Part shown: piece by piece, positions 1-6,293 of the stretch
Numbering within the stretch: the first letter of the stretch is position 1
Layout of the letters: each line of letters begins with the position of its first letter
Assembly (NCBI GenBank): GCA_035556515.1
Contig: DATMEO010000096.1
Location: forward strand, 1-9,787
Reading direction: 5' to 3'
Source: Gaiellasilicea sp035556515
GTDB lineage: Bacteria; Actinomycetota; Thermoleophilia; Gaiellales; Gaiellaceae
Length of the DNA: 9,787 bases
Notes under the pieces: generated by a model
Told to the model about the DNA's origin: nothing
Seen by the model: the letters and a program-made list of their open reading frames with translations, nothing else
The model's database searches: none
Translations under genes and position numbers: made by a program

Positions 1-416
<416 letters not shown>

Positions 417-423
417 GTAGTGT

Positions 424-442
424 TTGCCGGACAAGCCGGCAA
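424..442 (-). other. leader hairpin just upstream of mature 16S 5' end
   Basis: On the minus strand TTGCCGG and CCGGCAA form a perfect 7-bp stem around a 5-nt loop, only about 8 nt before the predicted mature 16S end. It is probably part of the pre-rRNA folding or processing region. Whether it belongs to the long RNase III stem cannot be judged, because the 3' flank of 16S lies outside the window. Confidence 0.45.
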
Positions 443-475
443 GCTTTCTCCTTCGAGCTTGAGCTCAAAGTGTCT

Positions 476-489
476 CCCTCCGAAGAGGG
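476..489 (-). other. rRNA leader hairpin with UUCG tetraloop
   Basis: On the minus strand CCCTC-TTCG-GAGGG gives a perfect 5-bp stem closed by an extra-stable UUCG tetraloop. It lies in the pre-16S leader, about 60 nt before the 16S 5' end. No T-run follows, so it is a structural leader element and not a terminator. Confidence 0.45.
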
Positions 490-546
490 TGACGAGGTTA
501 GAGCCTCATACGACTCGCAAGACAGTCTTCGAAAAGGCTGTGCCCG

Positions 547-564
547 CGAGACCATGAGGTCTCG
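547..564 (-). other. rRNA leader hairpin downstream of boxA
   Basis: CGAGACC and GGTCTCG form a perfect 7-bp stem with a 4-nt loop, 13 nt downstream of boxA in the direction of transcription. It is one of several local hairpins between boxA and 16S. A role in leader folding is inferred. Confidence 0.4.
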
Positions 565-577
565 ACGTAAACGCACG

Positions 578-598
578 CTGTTGAGTTTTCAAAGACCA
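578..598 (-). promoter_or_regulatory. rRNA antitermination site boxA
   Basis: The minus strand reads TGGTCTTTGAAAACTCAACA here, very close to the boxA element of actinobacterial rRNA leaders (core TCTTTGAAAACT). In other bacteria this RNA is bound by NusB-NusE and makes RNA polymerase resist termination through the long untranslated rRNA operon. Its place between the boxB-like hairpin at 601-617 and the 16S gene is the expected one. Confidence 0.8.
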
Positions 599-600
599 GT

Positions 601-617
601 GCCACGTTCGAGGTGGC
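601..617 (-). promoter_or_regulatory. boxB-like hairpin preceding boxA
   Basis: The minus strand reads GCCAC-CTCGAAC-GTGGC, a 5-bp stem with a 7-nt loop, ending 2 nt before the boxA segment. The order boxB then boxA resembles a nut-type antitermination site. The call rests on position and pairing only. Confidence 0.5.
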
Positions 618-622
618 GGCGT

Positions 623-650
623 AAAAAAGCCTCCGACTCGCGCCAGAGGC
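623..650 (-). terminator. intrinsic terminator between tyrS and 16S, inside the rRNA leader
   Basis: The minus strand shows GCCTCTGG-CGCGAG-TCGGAGGC followed at once by six T's: an 8-bp stem with two wobble pairs and a 6-nt loop. As a terminator for tyrS read-through it would be ordinary. However, the best rRNA promoter (756-783) lies upstream of it, so rRNA transcripts must also pass it before they reach boxA. An upstream segment near 685-693 can pair with its 5' arm, so it could act as a conditional attenuator. Confidence 0.7.
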
Positions 651-755
651 CTCCAAAGCTTGCGGTGCTGATCGTATCCGATCGAGGCCTGGAGACGCTC
701 CGGTTGTGTCGAGGACGGGGACTTTGCTACGCCGACCCTTTCGGGCGGCCGAGGA

Positions 756-783
756 ACAGTAGCAAAGACGCCCGTGCTGTCAA
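756..783 (-). promoter_or_regulatory. rRNA operon promoter (sigma-A type)
   Basis: On the minus strand TTGACA (783-778), a 16-nt spacer, and TACTGT (761-756) form a strong housekeeping promoter, with a full-consensus -35 and a TAnnnT -10. The predicted transcription start is near 748-749, giving an rRNA leader of about 330 nt. The -35 box contains the TGA stop codon of tyrS (782-780). I found no other comparably good promoter before 16S; GATACGAT near 675-682 has a -10-like core but no matching -35. Confidence 0.7.
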
Positions 784-1922
784 CCGGTTTCGCGCAGTCT
801 GGCGAAGCGGCGCTTCCCCGCCTGCAGGGTCGCGTCGACCAGCGAGCCGCGTGGGAGATCGAGCTCGGCGACGACGGATCCGTCCAGTTTGACGCCGCCC
901 TGGGCGATCAACCGGCGCGCCTCGCTCGTCGAGAGGCCGAACGCGGAGGCGAGCAGCGCGGGGAGATGAACCGGATCGCCGTGCGGCAGCTCCGCGTCGG
1001 GGAGCTCGTCGGGGACCTGTCCTTCCCGGACGACGCGCGTGAAGTGCTCGGCTGCGGCGGTCGCGGCCTCCTCCCCGTGCGAGCGCGCGGCGATCGCGCG
1101 TGCGAGCGCGAGCTTCGCCTCCATCGGCTCTCCGGCCGGCACTTCGCGCTCGAGCACGAGCCGGTACCACTCCTCGAGCTGGGGGTCGGGGATCCGCATC
1201 GTTCTCCCGAACTGCTCCTCCGCCGGCGCAGTCAGCGGGATGTTGTTGCCCACGGACGAGCTCATCTTCTCGCCGTCCCAGGAGAGGAGCAGCGGCGTTG
1301 TCAGCACGACCTGCGGCTCGAGCCCGTACGCCTCCATCACCATCCGGCCGGCGAGCAGGTTGTAGAGCTGGTCGGTGCCGCCGAGCTCGACGTCGGCCTC
1401 GATCGCAACCGAGTCGTAGGCCTGCATCAGCGGGTAGAGCAGCTCGGAGACCGAGATCGGCTCGCGTGCGCCCATCCGCTTCGAGAAGTCGTCCCGCTCG
1501 AGGATCTGCGCGACGGTGGTCGTCCGCGTCAGCCGGATCACGTCGGCGAAGTCGAGAGCGGCGAGCCACTCGCTGTTGAACCGCACCTCCGTTTTCTCCG
1601 GGTCGACGATCGTGAAGGCCTGGTCGACGTAGGTCTTCGCGTTGGCGTCGATTTCCTCGGGCGACAGGATCGGCCGCTCTGCGGAGCGGCCGGACGGGTC
1701 GCCGATCCTCGTCGTGTAGTCGCCGACGATGAAGACGCCGAGGTGGCCGGCGTCCTGGAAGGCGCGCATCCGCTGCAGCGGGATACCGCGGCCGACGTGG
1801 AGGTCGGGCGAGGTGACGTCGATGCCGAGCTTGACCCGCAGCGGCCGCCCCAGCTTCAGCTTTGCCTCCAGCCCGCCGGCGGGCAGGACGTCGACGGCGT
1901 TGCGGGTGAGGGTCTCGATCAC
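780..1922 (-). CDS. tyrS: tyrosyl-tRNA synthetase (TyrRS, class I)
   Basis: The 380-residue cytoplasmic enzyme attaches tyrosine to tRNA-Tyr using ATP. Seen in the sequence: a Rossmann catalytic domain with the HIGH-class signature HVGR at 42-45, the tyrosine-pocket motif YPLMQAYD at 163-170, GGTDQ at 181-185, the KMSKS loop as KMSSS at 219-223, and a C-terminal S4 RNA-binding domain from about 325 to the end (LIAQGGVKLDG). Length is normal for a TyrRS with an S4 domain. The start is GTG and shares GTGA with the stop codon of the upstream dehydrogenase gene; there is no clear Shine-Dalgarno, so translational coupling is likely. The fourth residue of the HIGH motif is Arg instead of His, and the stop codon lies inside the rRNA promoter's -35 box. 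Confidence 0.95.
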   Translation of the reverse strand: MIETLTRNAVDVLPAGGLEAKLKLGRPLRVKLGIDVTSPDLHVGRGIPLQRMRAFQDAGHLGVFIVGDYTTRIGDPSGRSAERPILSPEEIDANAKTYVDQAFTIVDPEKTEVRFNSEWLAALDFADVIRLTRTTTVAQILERDDFSKRMGAREPISVSELLYPLMQAYDSVAIEADVELGGTDQLYNLLAGRMVMEAYGLEPQVVLTTPLLLSWDGEKMSSSVGNNIPLTAPAEEQFGRTMRIPDPQLEEWYRLVLEREVPAGEPMEAKLALARAIAARSHGEEAATAAAEHFTRVVREGQVPDELPDAELPHGDPVHLPALLASAFGLSTSEARRLIAQGGVKLDGSVVAELDLPRGSLVDATLQAGKRRFARLRETG

Positions 1923-2986
1923 GGGTCGCCGATTCTACGGACGTGCGCTTCGCCGACGGCCTCGGGCGAGGCGCATCCGCAGAGCGCGAGGGCGAGCTCG
2001 ATCTCGTCGTGGAGGAGCTGGAGCACGCGCCGCGCGCCCGCCTCCCCGTCGCACGCGAGCCCCCAGAGCGGCGCACGTCCGGCGAGGACGGCACGAGCTC
2101 CGAGCGCGAGCGCCTTGACGACGTCGGAGCCGCGGCGGATCCCGCCGTCGACATAGACCTCCATCCGGCCGGCGACGGCCTCGACGATCTCGGGCAGAAG
2201 CGCGGCGGTGGGAGCCACCGCGTCGAGCTGACGGCCGCCGTGATTGGAGACGACGATTGCCTCGGCGCCGTGCTCGACCGCGAGCAAGGCGTCCTCCGCG
2301 GTCTGGATCCCCTTGAGAACGAGCGGTAGCGGCGCCAGCGCCCGCAGCTCCGCCAGGTCGTCCCAGGAGAGCGAGGGATCGATCGCGCCGAGCAGCTCCA
2401 GCGGCGTCGCCCCCTCCCAGTCTCCGATGGCGGCCATGCTCGGGACGACGATCTCTTCCGGAATCCGAAAGCCTGTGCGCAGGTCACGCTCGCGGCGACC
2501 GAGCCACGGCGCGTCGACGGTGAGGACGATCGCGGCGTAGCCGTGCTCGACCGCTTGCTCGACGAACGAGCGCGTGACGCCGCGGTCGCGAAAGACGTAG
2601 AGCTGGAACCAGCGCGGCGCGTCCGGCGCCGCCGCCGCGACCTCGGCCGGAGTCGACGTCGCCAGGGTCGAGAGGCACATGACCGTTCCGGCTGCCGCCG
2701 CCGCACGCGCCATGCCCGGCTCGCCGTCCGCGTGGGCCAGCTTCTGGATCGCCGTCGGCGCGACCAGCAGCGGCATCGAGACCGGCGTACCGAGCACCGT
2801 CGTCGCCGCGCTGACCTCCGAGACGTCGACGAGGACGCGCGGACGAAGCTTCAGCGACCGCCACGCCTCGACGTTGCCGGAGAGCGCCACCTCGTCCCCG
2901 GCGCCTCCGGCGTAGTAGCCGAAGGCGCCGGGCTCGAGCCGTTCTTCCGCCAGGCGTTCGAAATCGGCGACGCAGACGGGGTCCAC
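1919..2986 (-). CDS. FMN-dependent alpha-hydroxy-acid dehydrogenase/oxidase (lactate/glycolate/mandelate family)
   Basis: The protein (355 residues from the GTG at 2986) belongs to the TIM-barrel FMN_dh family, which oxidises 2-hydroxy acids such as L-lactate or glycolate to 2-oxo acids. Visible signatures from the GTG start are GYYAGGAGDE at 23-32, QLYV with the substrate-site Tyr, an Arg in GRRERDLR, the FMN-binding Lys225 in LKGIQ, the catalytic His249 and Arg252 in SNHGGRQLD, and the phosphate-binding DGGIRRGSDV. All key residues are present, so it should be active; the substrate cannot be read from sequence. A longer form from ATG 3037 is possible but adds an Arg-rich tail and overlaps the TPR gene by about 40 nt. 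GTG 2986 starts 10 nt after the TPR stop and fits the family N-terminus. Its stop overlaps the tyrS start. Confidence 0.9.
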   Translation of the reverse strand: MDPVCVADFERLAEERLEPGAFGYYAGGAGDEVALSGNVEAWRSLKLRPRVLVDVSEVSAATTVLGTPVSMPLLVAPTAIQKLAHADGEPGMARAAAAAGTVMCLSTLATSTPAEVAAAAPDAPRWFQLYVFRDRGVTRSFVEQAVEHGYAAIVLTVDAPWLGRRERDLRTGFRIPEEIVVPSMAAIGDWEGATPLELLGAIDPSLSWDDLAELRALAPLPLVLKGIQTAEDALLAVEHGAEAIVVSNHGGRQLDAVAPTAALLPEIVEAVAGRMEVYVDGGIRRGSDVVKALALGARAVLAGRAPLWGLACDGEAGARRVLQLLHDEIELALALCGCASPEAVGEAHVRRIGDP

Positions 2987-2996
2987 GCGGCCGAAT

Positions 2997-4202
2997 CTAT
3001 CCGGCCTGGGCCGAGAGCCTCCTCGCCGACGGCGCATTCGCGAGGTACGCCGCGTCGAGTCGCCGCACCTTCGCGCGGTACGCCGCCGCGGCGTCGGTGT
3101 TGCCGAGGCACTGCTCGATCAGGCTGTGGTGGTAGAGCCCGTCGACGTCGAGCGTCCCGAGCCGGAGCGAACGGAGCGAGACGGAACGCGCTTCGAGGCA
3201 CTTGCCGTTCTTGTAGAGCGCCCAGGCGAGGACGTGGTCTCCCTCGACGCTGGGCCGTTCCGTCCGGCCGCGGCGTGCACGGTCGAGCGCGGAGCGGAGG
3301 TTGCGGTCGTGGTTGAGGTCGAACTCGGCCGTCTCGAGGAGGTTGCGGCCACCGTTCGCCGCGAAGAGCCGCTCCAGCTCGTCGGCCTGCAACCAGGCAC
3401 GCTCGGCCTCGGCGTGCCTGCCGAGCTGATCGAGCGTGTCGCCCAGTGCTGCGGCGAACTCCGGCACGGGCGCGCCGCCGGCGGCCCGCCGGTAGAGCGC
3501 GGCCGCGCGGTCGAGATCTCCCTCGCGCGAAGCGATCTCGGCTAGGCCGGCGAGTGCTGCCGGGTACGCCGGAACGAAGGCCAGCGCTTCGCGGAAGCGG
3601 ACATCCGCCTCTGCGACGCGCTGCTGCGAGAGCAGAAGGTTCGCGAGCAGCGTCCGCGACCAGGCAGACGGCTCGGCGACGCCGATCGAGGCGTCGATCG
3701 CGAGCTCCATCGCCCCGATTGCGCCATCGACGTCTCCCAGAAGCTCGCGCGCATAGGAGACGCGGGCATAGGCAGACGCGGTCGGCTTCAGCCGGGACAT
3801 CCGGTCGAAGGCGGCGAACGCCTTGCGGTAGCGCCCGAGCTCGAGGTTCGCGTCGCCGATCAGGCCGTAGACGGACGCGACCTGCGGCTCGAGTGCCCGT
3901 GCACGCTCGGCGAAAACGAGCGACTCGGCGAAACGGTGACGGGACGCGGCGAGAGCGGCGAGACCGCGGAGTGCGAGCGCGCTCCGAGGCTCGAGTTCGA
4001 GCGCTGCGCGAAGCTCGCGCTCGACGCGTGGGTACAGAGCCGGATTCCCGGTCGCGCGGGCCTGTTGCTGGAGTTGCAGGCCGCGCGTCGCGAGACGCTC
4101 GGCTTCACCAGGGCTGGCGGCCCGGCCTTCCTGGAGCGCGCCCCCGAGGAGCGCGGCGCTCGCCGCGGCCAGCACGAGCGCAATGAAGCCGATCATCTTC
4201 AC
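2997..4202 (-). CDS. exported tetratricopeptide-repeat (TPR) protein
   Basis: The protein is 401 residues. Its N-terminus MKMIGFIALVLAAASAALLG is a signal peptide or single membrane anchor, with a possible cleavage near residue 28 (EGRA-AS). The rest is helical with TPR-like pairs from about 55 to 270: examples are ALELEPRSALALRGLAALAA, ASVYGLIGDANLELGRYRKA and YPAALAGLAEIASREGDLDR. A shorter helical C-terminal part includes a single Cys in YKNGKCLEARS and another in IEQCLG. TPRs mediate protein contacts, so the likely role is a scaffold outside the membrane. GTG 4202 has a good Shine-Dalgarno AAGGAG at 4214-4209, 6 nt away; ATG 4196 is an alternative. It follows DUF4331 by 63 nt on the same strand, so they probably share one transcript. 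The partner is unknown. Confidence 0.88.
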   Translation of the reverse strand: MKMIGFIALVLAAASAALLGGALQEGRAASPGEAERLATRGLQLQQQARATGNPALYPRVERELRAALELEPRSALALRGLAALAASRHRFAESLVFAERARALEPQVASVYGLIGDANLELGRYRKAFAAFDRMSRLKPTASAYARVSYARELLGDVDGAIGAMELAIDASIGVAEPSAWSRTLLANLLLSQQRVAEADVRFREALAFVPAYPAALAGLAEIASREGDLDRAAALYRRAAGGAPVPEFAAALGDTLDQLGRHAEAERAWLQADELERLFAANGGRNLLETAEFDLNHDRNLRSALDRARRGRTERPSVEGDHVLAWALYKNGKCLEARSVSLRSLRLGTLDVDGLYHHSLIEQCLGNTDAAAAYRAKVRRLDAAYLANAPSARRLSAQAG

Positions 4203-4208
4203 GTCGAT

Positions 4209-4214
4209 CTCCTT
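4209..4214 (-). promoter_or_regulatory. ribosome binding site of the TPR gene
   Basis: AAGGAG on the minus strand, 6 nt before GTG 4202. It decides in favour of the GTG over the ATG two codons later, and shows that the TPR gene has its own initiation although it is in an operon. Confidence 0.7.
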
Positions 4215-4228
4215 TGGTCTGCTCGGAA

Positions 4229-4255
4229 GCGGGGCCCCGTCGCACGGGGCCCCGC
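4229..4255 (-). repeat. 12-bp perfect intercistronic hairpin between DUF4331 and TPR genes
   Basis: Two 12-nt arms (4229-4240 and 4244-4255, core GGGGCCCC) are exact reverse complements around a 3-nt loop, all GC except one pair. The minus strand has no T-run after it, so it is not a standard intrinsic terminator. It begins about 10 nt after the DUF4331 stop and ends 14 nt before the TPR Shine-Dalgarno. A likely role is to protect the 3' end of the DUF4331 message or lower expression of the downstream genes. Confidence 0.7.
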
Positions 4256-4265
4256 AGCGAGCCGT

Positions 4266-5552
4266 TTACGGGCGGGGCTCGCCCTTGCCGTTGGCGAATC
4301 CGGAGGCGGGGTTCGCCTCGTACGGGAACGTGGGCAGGTTCGGCACGTCGCCGGCGTTGACGCCGTCGCCGAGCTCGACCTTGTTCCCCTTCAGGAAGCC
4401 GGCCATGACGCGCTCGGCTGCGTCGACCACGTCGTCGCCGAGCCGGCGGCCGTTCGGGAAGCCGCCGTTGTCGCCGCCGATCACGCCGAGGCGGTTGACC
4501 TTTTCGGATGGCGTCACCGGGATCGAGTAGTTGAGCCGCAGCATGTCGGCGACGGTGTCGCCGGTGTAGTTGAGGCCCTTGACGCCGGTGCCGAAGACGG
4601 CGACGAGGTCGTCGCGGTTCGTCTCGGGCGCGTTGACCTTGTAGAGGTCGTTCATCAGCTTGGCCAGGATCGGGGTCAGCACCGGGCCGGCGTACTGCTT
4701 GTCGTTCACCGGGGCGGAGCGGTTCCACTGGTCCTTCGCGGCGGTCGGGACGACGACCTCGTTGACGAGCGGGTTGCCGAGGCGAGACACCTGCGTCCAG
4801 CCGCGCGTGAGCTTCCCGTTCACGGTCACGTTCTGCCGCTCGGTCGAGGCCCAGACGCCGATCGTCGAGTTCTTCGCCTTCAGCTCGGCGATCGGGATCT
4901 GCACGGCGATGGCGTGCACGGCGTAGCCGGCGAAGAAGTCCTTGCCGCCGCCGTTCGCCCCGGTTCCCTTGCGGAACGCGAGCAGGTCGAAGATCGCCCC
5001 GATGTCACCGAAGAACGCGTCGTCGCGCTGGCCGGCGAAGACCGAGAGCCCGCCCTTGTTCACGATCGACTTCGAGACGAGGCTCGGGTAGTTCGGCGTT
5101 GAGCGCGGGCCGATGTTGTTCGGCGGCGTCTTGCCGCGGGCGAACAGCTTCTTGTTGCGCCACATCGACCAGTTCTGGACGGTGTTGCCGAGGAACGCAG
5201 GCCCGGCGGTGCGACCGAAGCGGAACTCGTAGACGATGTCCGGCCGCGCGTCGCCCGTCCGGTCGATGTTGATCTTGTACTTCGCGGACGGCGAGAACGT
5301 GTAGTAGTTCGGGCCCGCCGCGGGATCCTCACCGGGGATCCAGTTGGAGACGATCGTGACCGTGTTCGGCTTGTCCGGGCTCCGGAACGCGTACAGGTCG
5401 GTGTTATCGGCGCTCGGATCCTCTGCGATCAACGGCGCCTCGCGGTGACTGGAGGCGGTGCCGGCGCTCGGGCCGGAGCCGACGACCGCAGCGGCCAGCG
5501 CTGTGATCGTGATTGCTCCGAGAGCGGCGGCCGCCAGTGCTGCCTTCTTCAT
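4266..5552 (-). CDS. exported DUF4331-family protein
   Basis: The protein is 428 residues, with an N-terminal signal peptide or anchor at about 1-33 (MKKAALAAAALGAITITALA) followed by the family hallmark SSHREAPLIAEDPSADNTDL and YAF at about 34-56. It also has GDARPDIVYEFRF, a conserved Asp/Asn-rich core, and near the C-terminus GGDNGGFPNGRRLGDDVVD, typical of DUF4331. The function of this family is not established; it is exported and often of this length, so the gene looks intact. ATG 5552 has a Shine-Dalgarno AGGAG 9 nt upstream (5566-5562). It is the first gene of the minus-strand operon, divergent from the sigma factor gene, and sits downstream of a SigK-type promoter candidate. It is probably the main target of that sigma factor. 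Confidence 0.92.
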   Translation of the reverse strand: MKKAALAAAALGAITITALAAAVVGSGPSAGTASSHREAPLIAEDPSADNTDLYAFRSPDKPNTVTIVSNWIPGEDPAAGPNYYTFSPSAKYKINIDRTGDARPDIVYEFRFGRTAGPAFLGNTVQNWSMWRNKKLFARGKTPPNNIGPRSTPNYPSLVSKSIVNKGGLSVFAGQRDDAFFGDIGAIFDLLAFRKGTGANGGGKDFFAGYAVHAIAVQIPIAELKAKNSTIGVWASTERQNVTVNGKLTRGWTQVSRLGNPLVNEVVVPTAAKDQWNRSAPVNDKQYAGPVLTPILAKLMNDLYKVNAPETNRDDLVAVFGTGVKGLNYTGDTVADMLRLNYSIPVTPSEKVNRLGVIGGDNGGFPNGRRLGDDVVDAAERVMAGFLKGNKVELGDGVNAGDVPNLPTFPYEANPASGFANGKGEPRP

Positions 5553-5590
5553 GGTCCCACACTCCTGCTTGGTGGTTGGTGGACAGCCCT

Positions 5591-5618
5591 CGTTCGGCCG
5601 AGTGCGGGGACCGGTTCG
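5591..5618 (-). promoter_or_regulatory. candidate ECF (SigK-type) promoter for the DUF4331 operon
   Basis: The minus strand has CGAACC (5618-5613), a 16-nt spacer, and CGAACG (5596-5591). The GAAC-type -35 is common for ECF sigma factors, and the -10 reads CCGAAC with the base before it, one mismatch from the CCGAAT I recall for mycobacterial SigK. A start near 5584 would leave a leader of about 32 nt carrying the AGGAG site of DUF4331. No TAnnnT housekeeping -10 is evident in this interval. Confidence 0.55.
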
Positions 5619-5632
5619 ATCGCGATGTCGGG

Positions 5633-5660
5633 CGAACCGAAACCGGCTCGCCGTCGAACT
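5633..5660 (+). promoter_or_regulatory. candidate ECF (SigK-type) autoregulatory promoter for sigK-rskA
   Basis: CGAACC (5633-5638), a 16-nt spacer, and CGAACT (5655-5660) mirror the element on the other strand exactly in box sequence and spacing. A start near 5667 would give a leader of about 20-27 nt to the sigma gene. A second possibility is a housekeeping-like TATAGC at 5675-5680, seven nt before GTG 5688, which could give a leaderless transcript. Confidence 0.55.
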
Positions 5661-5693
5661 GGGGGTGTGCTCGCTATAGCTTCAACCGTGCCG

Positions 5694-6293
5694 ATGCGCA
5701 GTCGCGACCTCGCTCACCTCTCCGACGAGGCGCTCGTCGCGCTCGTCGCGCGCTCCGACGAGTCGGCGCTGGCAGAGCTCTACGACCGCGTCGGCGGCAC
5801 GGCCTACGGACTCGCCTACCGCGTCCTCCGCGACGAGGCGCTCGCCGAGGACGCCGTCCAGGAGGCCTTTCTCGGCCTCTGGCGCAGCGCCGGCTCGTTC
5901 ATACCCGAGCGCGCGAAGGCGTCGACCTGGATCCTGACCCTCGTCCACCGGCGCGCCGTCGACCTCGTCAGGCGCGAGCAGCGCCGGCGCACAGAGCCGA
6001 TCGAGGGCGCCCCCGAGCCCGCGGTCGGATCGGCCGAGGAGGCCGCGTGGCTGCGGCTCGATCGGGAGCGGGTCCAGGGCGCGCTGGCGCAGCTGCCCGA
6101 CCAGCAGCGCGAGGCGATCGAGCTGGCGTACTACGGCGGCTACACGCAGTCCGAGCTCGCCGAGCGGCTCGGTCAGCCGCTCGGCACGATCAAGAGCCGG
6201 ATGTTCTCGGGGCTCACGCGCCTGCGCGAGCTCCTCAGCAGCGACATCGACGACGGCGGCACGGAGAGGACGACATGGACCTACACGACCTGA
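5694..6293 (+). CDS. sigK: ECF-family RNA polymerase sigma factor, SigK type
   Basis: The protein is 199 residues from ATG 5694; GTG 5688, two codons earlier, is equally possible. It directs RNA polymerase to a small set of promoters. Region 2 spans about 20-95 (ALAELYDRVGGTAYGLAYRV, DAVQEAFLGLWR, KASTWILTLVHRRAVDLVRR). After a variable linker, region 4 spans about 125-180 (LPDQQREAIELAYYGGYTQS, helix-turn-helix ELAERLGQPLGTIKSRM). There is no region 1.1 or 3, as expected for ECF factors. Its 3' end overlaps the anti-sigma gene by 19 nt, so the two are co-translated. The pairing with RskA puts it in the SigK group (ECF19 in common classification); that grouping is inferred from context, not from a tree. 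It is likely inactive while bound to RskA. Confidence 0.92.
   Translation: MRSRDLAHLSDEALVALVARSDESALAELYDRVGGTAYGLAYRVLRDEALAEDAVQEAFLGLWRSAGSFIPERAKASTWILTLVHRRAVDLVRREQRRRTEPIEGAPEPAVGSAEEAAWLRLDRERVQGALAQLPDQQREAIELAYYGGYTQSELAERLGQPLGTIKSRMFSGLTRLRELLSSDIDDGGTERTTWTYTT

Noticed and set aside
623..760. T-box riboswitch associated with tyrS
   Set aside because: The structure lies downstream of tyrS and lacks the T-box sequence and specifier loop; T-boxes precede their genes.
774..2156. Plus-strand ORF of 460 codons
   Set aside because: Antisense shadow of tyrS and the dehydrogenase end, typical of very GC-rich DNA.
727..2706. Long minus-strand ORF of 659 codons
   Set aside because: Out-of-frame shadow over tyrS and the dehydrogenase; the product is Arg/Ala/Pro-rich low-complexity sequence with no domain, while the other frame gives clear enzymes.
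3936..5102. Plus-strand ORF of 388 codons opposite TPR and DUF4331
   Set aside because: Antisense shadow; both opposite genes have signal peptides, ribosome sites and recognisable domains.
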